Positions 1 to 8,070 of a stretch of 21,079 nt of DNA are shown one piece after another (positions within the stretch are counted from its first letter, which is position 1; the number at the start of each line of letters is the position of its first letter). The stretch spans positions 907,430-928,508 of the forward strand of contig NW_003314297.1 of assembly GCF_000143415.4 (NCBI RefSeq), read 5' to 3'. The position numbers were made by a program, and so were the translations under genes. The notes below the pieces were generated by a model that saw only the letters and a program-made list of their open reading frames with translations, was not told the DNA's origin and did not search any database. This DNA comes from Selaginella moellendorffii. Lineage: Eukaryota > Streptophyta > Lycopodiopsida > Selaginellales > Selaginellaceae.

Positions 1-263
1 ACTGACATATCTACTGGCCACACAAGAAATTGTCCTAGATGCTAGAATGTTGAGTTGGAGAACTTTTAACAATACTTCTGGACAATTGCTTTAGAAACAC
101 CAAAATGCTCTATCAACCTAGCAAAAGAATCACCTAAAGCTAATCTCTATAAAGCAATGGCAACTTGCTTACCAACAAAAACATATCTAGATGGAATGTT
201 TTTCAAATTTGGAGGGAATGCTATTTGCATTGACAGAGCAACAAGTTTGCAGATTGTTATGAA
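1..263 (-). pseudogene. PIF/Harbinger-like transposase fragment (ALP1/HARBI1-type), decayed and cut by window edge
   Basis: Read on the minus strand from base 263 to base 1, one frame gives a protein pattern typical of the N-terminal half of plant PIF/Harbinger DDE transposases and their domesticated ALP1-like relatives: an ICKLV segment, then GKQVAIAL, RLALGDS, EHFGVSKAIV and finally FLVWP. In the family this is the helix-turn-helix-like region ahead of the DDE nuclease domain. The frame holds three stops (complement of 147-149 TAG, 66-68 TAA, 42-44 TAG), so it is not functional. The DDE catalytic part would lie beyond the left end of the window. Upstream of base 263 the similarity fades, and by about base 318 a different repeat begins. 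The family call rests on recalled motif patterns, not a search; a domesticated ALP1-like pseudogene is the main alternative. Confidence 0.55.
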
Positions 264-317
264 CTACTCCTTAGAAACTTTAAAGAACTCTATCTACCTT
301 GTTGGATAATAATAAAA

Positions 318-790
318 AATGAACAATAAAACAATTAAGATGTTGCACAAAGCTGAGGAAGCATTGTATATCAATCATACACATTGGAGTAGGGAACTTT
401 AAAACATTTATAAGTTTGTTAGAATTAACTTACAAACCCTCACAAGAAATGTAGTATATAAAATAAAAAATGTTTTTGGACCCAAACACATACTTTGATT
501 ACTCTAGATTCAAACTGTCACCAATAACTCATACAATTCAAATGGTGTACCTAAAGTGATTTTAAGAACATTCTCCTTGGTTATTGGTACCTACTAGTAT
601 TGAGAAATAAAATTTAACTTGGTGAATCAATGGCTTTTCCCTAAATAATTTAAAAGCTCGACAATGTAAGAAAGAGGGTATATATACAAAATAGTCATAT
701 CAATTAATGGATGATAATTAATATAAAAATGAATACTACCATTAGGTTTTATTACAAGATGAGATTTAAATGCTTAATGTTGCAAATGTG
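318..790 (-). pseudogene. Ancient Ty3 pol (reverse transcriptase) relic with internal deletion
   Basis: This stretch aligns, in the same orientation, with the RT region of the large Ty3 element in the window. Bases ~329-500 match about 5325-5495 (shared words GGAGTAGGGAACTTTA, TTGTTAGAAT, TTGGACCCAAACAC). Bases ~508-775 match about 5664-5930 (AATGGTGTAC, TTAGTA-like and AACTTGGTGAA words, then ACAAGATGAG). The roughly 165 bases between these blocks in the intact-like copy are missing here, and the junction lies in a short TTNAAAC-like homology. Numerous substitutions and small indels, many C-to-T and G-to-A, destroy every reading frame. It is therefore a much older member of the same or a sister family. 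It is a fossil with no coding potential. Confidence 0.7.
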
Positions 791-800
791 ACTACGAATA

Positions 801-1144
801 TCAAAAGTTATTTATTAGCTAATCCTTTTGGATATTCTTTCTTTACTGCCACGACGGCAAAAGGTCAATATTGCTAAACCTTTTTTCAATCTTTGCTTAA
901 GTTAATTGAGAAATTGGTATTTGTGTGTGCACTTAACTAGATGAGTATAAGGACAGAATTCTTAAGTGCTATTAATTAAGCATATTTGACTTGGTTAAAA
1001 AAACTCATTTATTGGATTGCACTTGTTAGTATTGGGAACCCTCATGGTATTGAGTTTGGTCTTTCAATATTCGTCAAATGATACCTTACCATGTCTGCCA
1101 AACACCCTAGTTCCATTCAGTGTTAATTACTATTTATGGAAAGT
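801..1144. other. No gene seen; possible diverged extension of repeat module A
   Basis: AT-rich sequence between the Ty3 relic and repeat module A. The open frame at 1017-1235 has no recognisable motif and overlaps repeat sequence, so I do not call it a gene. Bases ~1017-1144 show faint similarity to the complement of about 17938-18065, which may mean that module A originally extended this far. Confidence 0.4.
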
Positions 1145-1280
1145 GTCTAGATTTGTTAATTTGGCATATCTACGGAATGTAGAGATTTGTCCTAAACACA
1201 ATGGTGTTGATTCTATGTCCAAATTCACAATCTAACACCAATCCATATTTAGTAAGTTTTGAGTTAATCTTAGAGACTAA
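1145..1280 (+). repeat. Dispersed repeat module A, copy 1
   Basis: This segment matches the reverse complement of 17803-17937. Shared blocks include AATTTGGCAT, GAATGTA-AGATT, CTAAACAC and ATGGTGTTG, TCCAAATTC, CAATCTA, and the terminal AGAGACTAA. At this site module A lies just upstream of module B, in the same reading direction. The divergence is marked, with many point differences and a few small indels, so both copies are old. No coding pattern is seen. It is probably part of a non-coding transposon end or an LTR, but the element class is not determined. Confidence 0.7.
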
Positions 1281-1312
1281 AGGGTGGCTAAGGGTGAAAG
1301 CTCAAAACATGC

Positions 1313-1643
1313 ATTCCTCAAGGGGGGTTGGCCCAAGGAGTGAAGGCATAGAAACATAGAGCAACTTGGAACAATCCTAAAGCATTTAGCATCTCAATGT
1401 CAGTATATAAAACAAAGCCAAATGGAGTCTGATGTTATTTCAACATACCGATGGTTTAATATGAGGATATAAATACTCCACTAGCTAGCATAATGTGGAA
1501 CTTAGGCTTATATCCAAGCCGGACGCAAAATAATATTAAGCACATAAGCGAGAGCTAAACTATGCCTTAGGTTGGTCGGCCATGCCTAACTTACCCATTA
1601 TCTTTACTATACATTTGGAATCCTCTTTGAATGTATTCTTTAC
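1313..1643 (+). repeat. Dispersed repeat module B, copy 1
   Basis: This module is repeated in the same orientation at 17453-17794. Clear shared words are CTAAGGAGCGAAGG-like sequence, AGCATCTAGCATC-like sequence, ATTTCAACATAC, GAGGATATAA and TACTCCA, CACATAAGC, GAGCTAAACTATGCCT, CCATGCCT, ACTTACCCA and CTATACATTTG. I judge identity by eye at roughly three quarters. It has no open frame and no visible target-site duplication. It could be a fragment of an LTR or of a non-autonomous element. Confidence 0.75.
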
Positions 1644-3073
1644 AACTTTTGTAACTTATATCCCTTTAATTAGTTTTTCATTTACTGCTGGTAATAAATT
1701 GTTTCAACTTTATTTCAGTGTGTGAGCTTTATATTTTCTAAATCTCAAATTTCTTCAGTCTGTATTAAATGCTTAAAATAAAAGTATAAAAGTTATTATA
1801 TCCACAATGAATGATATATAATTACCCACTGCATTATAATATATAAACACAATCTTTCATATATAATAATAGTGTGCTTTTTATTTGTAATACTCTACTT
1901 GGTTTGTTTACATTACTTTTTTAAACCTTGACAAAAGTGCAAAGGCTAATAAGCTTTGCTCCTTCAATGTCAATTTAATTGATATAGAGCACAAATTGTG
2001 ATGGTCATTTTCTGCCATAAAACAATGTTGAAGACCTTTGTTACACAATTTGCTAATAGTTCTTGGTATTGTCTTTGTAAGTCTAATATGATCAACAAAG
2101 ATACTTTCTACCATTTTGGAGATGAAGAATGTTTGTTGAAGTTAAAAAATTCCTCTATAGTAGAGGAAACTAATCATAATAATGTGCAGGTTATGTTCTT
2201 CCCTTTATCATCCACTTTACAAATTACATAAACAACCTCTCTCACAACTCCATCCACTTACATAATTGCTATTGCATTCTAATGCTAATGTGTTCTAAAT
2301 TTATACCAAATCTGATCTAAATGATGTTTTTATTTTCTTCTTAAAATACTACTTTGATTCTTTAATGCCTTTATTTTGTTTCCCTAGAGCATGGTTTAAT
2401 CTTAAGTACCTAGCCTTTCAACTCCAACTTGTTCATCAGAAAATAAACCATAGCCAATAGGATTAACTATGTAAAAACTTCCCCCTAGTCTTTTTCTCAT
2501 CCCTCATCCTCTTTTGCTTTGATTTTCTGCTTGGTAGAAAAAAAAAAATTTTCAAGCTGTAACTATGAGAATTTAGATTGCGAATTCATAACATAGCATA
2601 GTTGCACTAGCTCTAAAAACCATAAGGAGAAAAGAACCTTAATTTTTTAGTTGCAAAATATATAATTATGAGAGCACAATATAACTTTGAATAGAATAGA
2701 GTATTTCCTAGAAAAGATGATAAAAAAAGTAATATATATGCAAAGTAGTGGGAATTTTTATAATGTTTTTCACTCATAAAATTATAACTAAAACTTAAGT
2801 ATATAATCACTTATGTATTTGCTAAATAGATGCTCTTGACCATAAGAAAATGAGAAACAAAACTTATCTGTTAGTTCTAGTTCTATAGTGGGACTTCCAC
2901 CCCTTGTGAAACTTTAAGCCATTTTCAATACAAAAAACATTCACTAGTATTGTATTTTCGAAATAAACTTTAACTCATATATATTGTAAATTTTAAGTAA
3001 ATTATTAAAAAAAATTTATCTGCATATTTTAGTATTTAGATTAAAATTGGGAGATATAATAAATACTTAACAA
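1644..3073. other. AT-rich intergenic DNA, no gene recognised
   Basis: Only short open frames occur (for example 1998-2231 plus and 2613-2810 minus), without recognisable motifs and with low-complexity composition. Short A and T runs such as 2539-2548 occur. I see no RNA gene, no repeat array and no convincing decayed protein here. Confidence 0.5.
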
Positions 3074-3248
3074 TGTGAGTGCATGGAATATGGAAAGGGA
3101 ATACAGAAATGTGCATATCAATTAGCCCAAAAACCTTAGCTTATATACAGGAGCGAGTGGTCCGGATTGAAACCAATCTGATGGCTACCAAAATCCCACT
3201 ACGCTAATATTAGTATACGGCATCGTAGCCGTACACTTGGCCCTCACA
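3074..3248 (-). repeat. 3' LTR of the Ty3 element
   Basis: 175-bp long terminal repeat, about 95% identical to 7896-8070. It starts TGTGAGTGCATGG and ends GGCCCTCACA on the plus strand, giving the inverted TGTGAG/CTCACA ends. At 175 bp it is very short for a plant Ty3 LTR. The nine differences from the 5' LTR are all transitions, four of them clustered at about 3180-3186. Confidence 0.95.
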
Positions 3249-3264
3249 TCATCCCCTCCTCTCG
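3249..3264 (-). other. Polypurine tract (plus-strand priming site)
   Basis: On the minus strand the purine-rich GAGAGGAGGGGATGA abuts the 3' LTR directly, the position where reverse transcription of LTR elements starts the second DNA strand. Fifteen bases contain a single pyrimidine. Confidence 0.85.
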
Positions 3265-3280
3265 GAATAATGAAAGACCA

Positions 3281-6200
3281 TTAGGGTTCTCTTGTAGATG
3301 GGCCGGGATCTAGAGGAACATCAGGAGGAGGCATCGGTGGATCTGTAGGTGGCATTAACTGCTCCTGATCCCTTTGTACAAAGCGTTTCAGCCGCTGCAC
3401 ATGCACAATCTCTGGAGGATCGGCCTGCTGAACGTCATGCTGAACCTCATAAACTTGTGGTCCAATTTGCCGCAACATCTGATACGGTCCTTTCCATTGC
3501 GCAAGAAGTCCCTTAGATAAACCACGTACCGTAAAATGGGGAAAACGGACTAACACCAAATCATCCACTTTGTACTCCGCAGGTGGACGATGATGAGAGT
3601 TGTAGCGCCGTTGTTGTCCTACTTGTACGCGGCCTAAGTGTTCGGCAGACTCTGCTCGGACTAGTGGAAGAATGCTTGTCAAATACTGATCCCACGACCT
3701 AGCATCGGCAGCTCGTGGCAATCGCGAAGGTAAACCCAGCTCCATTGGTAATATTGGATCATGACCATATAGGAGTTTATATGGTGAAGCACCAACAGAA
3801 CTTTGCACCCCCGTGACATATGCATACCGAAGAGATGGCAAATAACCATCCCAATCCGAATGCTGAAAGTTCACATACTTCGCAATCATCCCTTTGAATG
3901 TCCGAACGAGCCGCTCCACCAAACCATCTGATTGTGGATGATAAGCACTCGTGAAAGTGTGGCGTATCCCCAACCGAGACGTCAAAACATGAAATACCTT
4001 AGCCATAAATACGGGACCATTATCCGAAAGAATCCACTCTGGACAAGAATGCTAGAACACCACTCGATTGAGGAGGAAGTAGCCAATAGCAGTTGCAGAG
4101 GCACTAGCAAGAGCACCAACTTCCACCCAACGAGTCAAGTAGTCAAAAGCAATAATAACATACTCATTGCCAGCAGTCGACCGTGGAAAAGGTCCCATAA
4201 GATCAAACGCCACCAACTCAAACGGACGGGAAACCGCAATTGACTCCAACCGTCCTTCCGCAGCACAAGGGGGAGTATTACGAGCTTGGCACCAAATGTA
4301 GTTACGCACATACCGGATAACATCACGTCGCATCTCCGTCCAGTAAAAAGACCTGCGCAGCTTCTCGGTTACACGACGGTGTCCCATATGCCCATCTAGA
4401 ACAGGAGAATTATGGTAGGTATGGAGAAACCGTGGAATAAAGACAGAAGGTACCACCAGCCGTAAATGATCCTCAGGATCTGTCCTCACAAAATAAAGAA
4501 GGCCATCTTCAAGGCGATATTGAGAATGTAAATGCCGGAAAGGCAAGTCATTAGCAAGTGATGCAGGATTCTCAAACCCATCTCGAAGCCTTTGAATCCA
4601 TGGCTCAATCTTTTGAGCCTCGCGAACAGCATCAAGAGAAGGTAGATCCTGCTCTGCACCTTGTGGACACTGAACGTCAAGGATAGCAACCGCCGACGGC
4701 ACAGAATCCTCGTCTAGAAAATCCACAGAGGCTAGAACAACAGGCTCGTCAGAAACATGAGAAGTGAGTGAAGAAGGAAGAGGAGCTCGAGAAAGGGCGT
4801 CAGCATTAGCCATAGAACTCCCTAGGCGATGAACAACATCAAAATCATATATCTAAAGCTTCAAAGCCCACCGAGCAGTACGACCAACCAGGTTCTTCCG
4901 CTTCAATAATGAAGTAACAGCAGCATGGTCACCTTCAAGTAACATCCGAGAACGATGTAGATATGTATGAAGTTTCTCGAAACCCCAAACTGCTACTAAA
5001 CACTCCTTTTTCGTCATGGAGTAGTTCATTTCCGCTGGTTGTAATGTACGGCTTATATATCCAATAGGATGGCGCTGACAAAGCACACTCGAGCTCTCTT
5101 ACATCAACACACCTCCAAAACCAATGTCAGAAGCATCCACGTGCAAAATAAAAGGTCGAGTGTAGTCAAGATATGCCAAAACTGGAGGAGTCGTCAATAG
5201 CTCTTTGAGATCCCCGAACGCTCGCTCACAATCCGGAGACCAGATGAAAGATGATGTTGATAACTTCAACAATGCTCGCAATGGTGCAGTGCAATCAGAA
5301 AGATGATCCACAAAACGACCGAGATACTGCACCTTGCCCAAGAAGCGCTGCACATCATTCACATATTTTGGAGTAGGGAACTTTAGAACAGCCACAAGTT
5401 TGTTAGAATCAACTTGCAAACCCTCACGAGAAATACGGTACCCAAGATAAGTTGTATCCTTGGACCCAAACACGCACTTCGACCGCTTCAGCTTTAAACC
5501 AACATCGCGTAGCCGATCCAACACTTTACAAACATCATGAACGTGCTCCTCCCACGTCCCCTCCAAGTGAATCAAGACATCATCAATGAAGTCGGCAGTC
5601 ACCTCTGGGATATCACAAAGAACCTCGTCCATCATCCGCTGAAAAGTTGCGGGAGCGTTGTTCAAACCAAACGGCATCACCAAAAACTCGTACAAACCAA
5701 ACGGTGTACGAAAAGCAGTCTTAGGAATATCTTCTGCGGCCATTAGTACTTGCCAGTACCCAAAAGCAAGATCTAGCTTGGTGAACCAACGACTTCGCCC
5801 TAGACGATCCAAAAGATCAGCAGTGTGAGGAAGAGGGTACACATCCGGGATCGTCACTTCATTTAACGGACGATAGTCGATGCAGAAACGAATACTCCCA
5901 TCAGGTTTCGTCACAAGATGAGGTTCACATGCCCAAGGACTCTGCGACTTCCAAATAACACCCTTCTCCAACATCTCCTTGACGTTTGCACGTAAAATCT
6001 TGATCTCCTTGGGTGACCAACGACGAACAGGAACCTTGATTGGACGAGCATCCCCGGTTGGAATCGGATGACGTGTGGCAATCTTGGCCCCAGACGATAG
6101 GTCAAAATCAAAGAGATCAGAATACTCCTTCATGAGCTGATCAACAGCTGCAACACAAAGATCATCGGAGGGATCAGAAAAGGGAAGAGCAGAACAAGAT

Positions 6201-6336
6201 GGAAACATAGGAGGAAATAGTGGGGGAACAAAAGTAATGGAAGCAGAGGTAGAAGTAAAGGGACGAAGAGGTACGGAAGTGAGAGGAATGGATGAAACAT
6301 AAGGAAGTATGAGACAAGGGGGAGAAGCCTGGCATG
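3281..6336 (-). pseudogene. pol: Ty3 pol: reverse transcriptase - RNase H - integrase, with three in-frame stops
   Basis: A single minus-strand frame runs through RT, RNase H and integrase, broken by TAA at 5099-5101, TAG at 4853-4855 and TAG at 4052-4054; the natural stop is TAA at 3281-3283. The RT part (from ATG 6208) has LDLAFGYWQV with the first catalytic Asp (residue 146), MPFGLNNAPATFQ, and the active-site FIDDV at residues 207-211. RNase H has HVDASD (Asp 358), the KKECLVAVW Glu and the GDH Asp. Integrase has a zinc-finger region with His 134 and His 142 (counted from 4813), but the first Cys of the CX2C pair is Tyr 172 (codon 4298-4300), leaving only Cys 175. Its DD35E triad is present: AFDLMG, SDNG and LVERL, with 35 residues between the second Asp and Glu. 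The C-terminus holds KGPYQML and a proline-rich tail without a chromodomain. Upstream of 6208 the frame is a Ser/Pro-rich linker open back past the protease end. Confidence 0.9.
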
Positions 6337-6348
6337 ATTGTGCTGCAA

Positions 6349-6669
6349 CTAATCCATACCAAGAATGAGGTCAAAAACTTGACTCGGCACCACCCGCAAC
6401 GACTGCAACTCAAGCTCGAGATCGCCCACACACACAACCAGGTCCGCCTCATCTCGTGCACATGCATGGGTACAGCCGTTGCCATAAAGAATGAAAACTG
6501 GATCCGCCGCACGACGCAAGTGTAGACGACAACGTGTGGCAACAGGTCGAGCAATAGAAGATAAACTCGAACCTATATCAACCAACACGGAGGGAATAAT
6601 AAGAGACCTCTTGTTATAAAAACGAGCTTGGAAAGTAAACACTGGATGAACTGGTGCTGAGTGAACCCC
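6349..6669 (-). pseudogene. Ty3 aspartic protease domain, damaged active site
   Basis: This lies in a different frame from both gag and RT. The retropepsin fold is recognised by the pattern VLVDIGSS, where the family has Asp-Thr/Ser-Gly, and by the closing FDLILGMD followed by a stop. The active-site middle residue is Ile (ATA at 6574-6576) in place of the usual Thr or Ser. The TAG at 6349-6351 sits where the family normally has the Trp of ILGMDWL. The frame's upstream boundary is a TGA at 6670-6672. In intact relatives the protease cuts the Gag-Pol polyprotein; this one is very unlikely to work. The frame step into RT happens somewhere between 6348 and 6209. Confidence 0.8.
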
Positions 6670-6809
6670 TCAATGATACTCCCAAAAGAAAGATGGAGGG
6701 GTCACTAACTTATTTGCACAAGATCCCTCCATTACTCGTGCGACTCCTCGTTTCCCGGATGCACCTTGGTGTCCAAACCTTCCACCGCAGCAGCACCAAC
6801 GGGACGTTG

Positions 6810-7664
6810 CTAACGCCAAGGTCTCCTCCCAAGAAATGGAGGTCGCCAATCCGGAAAGCGCTGACAACGCCAATAAGTATGACTAACTTCATCACATATC
6901 CAGCAACGAACATCACGGCCACGACCACGTCCTTGCCCTTGTCCTTGGACTCGAGTAACAGTTGCATCAACCTCCATTGGAACAGGACCATCACTCATAG
7001 GAAGTGGAGCGGAAGGACGTGTAGCGAGAAGTGGAAGAGGTGACGTTTCATAATGTTGTGCCAAGCGAAGAGCATCGTTAAGGGTGGCAGGAGCAAGTGC
7101 ATGCACAAGGCTGACAAGGTCTTGACGAAATGTTGGCCACAACATTCCTAGCTTGATTCGCTCCGATATATTGGGCTTCGCATGAAGCAAAAGACTTCGG
7201 AAACAAATGCCAAATTGCATCACTGACTCAGATAGCCCTTGGCGAAGACGATGCAATTGTTGGAAGGCATCGTCACAATCGTCGGCATGTCTGAAGGTGC
7301 GTTTGAAGACGTCCGGAAGAAGACTCCAATCCCCACGAGTGGCCGCACTCAATCCATTGTACCATTACAATGCCGTCCCTTGGAGACACGTGGGAAACTC
7401 ACGCAAACGTCGAGCATCATCCCAAGAATGATATGTGGCAATCACCGTGAAGTGATCGAACCAATGGTACACATCATCCCCAGGATTCCCACGAAAAAAC
7501 TCCGACCGAACGTGAGGATTGGCACCAAGAGCAGGAGGAGTTGGACTACGTGCCGTGAATGCCACCATCAATTGAGTTTGGTTGTTCAATTGCAAACGCA
7601 TAGCATCAAGTAATTGGACCAACTATTGCTCTAGAGTCAAAGGAGGAGATTGCTAATCTGCCAT
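6810..7664 (-). pseudogene. gag: Ty3 gag (capsid/nucleocapsid) with three early stops
   Basis: ATG at 7664-7662 opens a frame of 284 codons before TAG at 6810-6812. It is interrupted by TAG at 7653-7655 (fourth codon), TAG at 7623-7625 and TAA at 7365-7367. The middle part has the retrotransposon-gag pattern (GNPGDDVYHWFDHF, then DVFKRTF, LHRLRQGLSESV and LNDALRLAQHYE). A Gly/Arg/Gln-rich basic stretch (residues ~240-251) precedes one CCHC zinc knuckle, CWICDEVSHTYWRC, with Cys 254, Cys 257, His 262 and Cys 267; the usual Gly before His is Ser. The knuckle binds the element's RNA in relatives. The true end of gag is uncertain because the 6810 stop may itself be a mutation; the same frame then runs on to a further TAA near 6735-6737. 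Confidence 0.85.
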
Positions 7665-7874
7665 GAAGATGGACGAAGAAAGAGCAAAAGAAGAGGAACG
7701 ACAAAAAAGCTAGAAGGAAATGGTAAATCTAAACAATGCAAAAAGCTAAATCTAAACCAAAATCCTGAAAAGAAAGAACAAAAGAAAGGAAATGGAAAAA
7801 GCTAAATCTAGACGATGCAAAAGCTAGATCTAAACCAAAATCCCAAATCCAAGCACTCTTCAGGGACAATCAAA
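7665..7874 (-). other. Ty3 untranslated leader with an internal ~50-bp direct repeat
   Basis: This is the region between the primer-binding site and the gag ATG. Plus-strand bases 7716-7765 and 7788-7843 are imperfect tandem copies, each running from GGAAATGG to AAACCAAAATCC and each holding CTAAATCTA-like words. In relatives the leader carries packaging and dimerisation signals, so the duplication lies in a functionally sensitive place. No coding sequence is seen in it. Confidence 0.65.
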
Positions 7875-7894
7875 GATGCCCCTCACCTCCACCA
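7875..7894 (-). other. Primer-binding site, best match tRNA-Ala
   Basis: One base from the 5' LTR the minus strand reads TGGTGGAGGTGAGGGGCATC. The leading TGG pairs with a tRNA CCA end. Compared from memory with the 3' end of plant tRNA-Ala (complement beginning TGGTGGAGATGCGGGG), 17 of 20 bases agree, and the three differences are at positions 9, 12 and 17. Plant initiator-Met tRNA (TGGTATCAGAGC) clearly does not fit. Confidence 0.7.
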
Positions 7895-7895
7895 A

Positions 7896-8070
7896 TGTGA
7901 GTGCATGGAATATAGAAAGGGAATACAGAAATGTGCATATTAATTAGCCCAAAAACCCTAGCTTATATACAGGAGCGAGTGGTCCGGATTGAAACCAATT
8001 CGACAGCTACCAAAATCCCACTACACTAATATTAGTATACGGCATTGTAGCCGTACACTTGGCCCTCACA
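7896..8070 (-). repeat. 5' LTR of the Ty3 element, containing its promoter
   Basis: 175-bp LTR, identical to the 3' LTR except at nine sites. On the minus strand it has a TATATAAG box (complement of 7962-7969) about two thirds of the way along, a plausible core promoter that would start transcription roughly 30 bases further, near 7935. The same box is present in the 3' LTR. Confidence 0.93.

Larger units (their letters stand above)
3074..8070 (-). mobile_element. Ty3 (gypsy) LTR retrotransposon, full-length but inactivated (4,997 bp)
   Basis: Two 175-bp direct repeats beginning TG and ending CA bracket a minus-strand set of gag, aspartic protease, reverse transcriptase, RNase H and integrase. 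That order (RT-RH before IN) defines the Ty3 group as opposed to Copia. The primer-binding site sits next to the right-hand (5') LTR and the polypurine tract next to the left-hand (3') LTR, so the element is transcribed right to left. The integrase C-terminus carries a GPY/F-like module (WKGPYQML) but no chromodomain. Bases flanking the element are ACAA on the left (3070-3073) and ACAG on the right (8071-8074), a near but imperfect 4-bp target duplication. The LTRs differ at 9 of 175 sites, which points to a moderately recent insertion. Many in-frame stops show that the copy cannot encode its own proteins. Confidence 0.95.

Noticed and set aside
6654-7613. Plus-strand frames at 6654-7043 and 7207-7613
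   Set aside because: They are antisense shadows of gag and its downstream join, forced open by codon composition.
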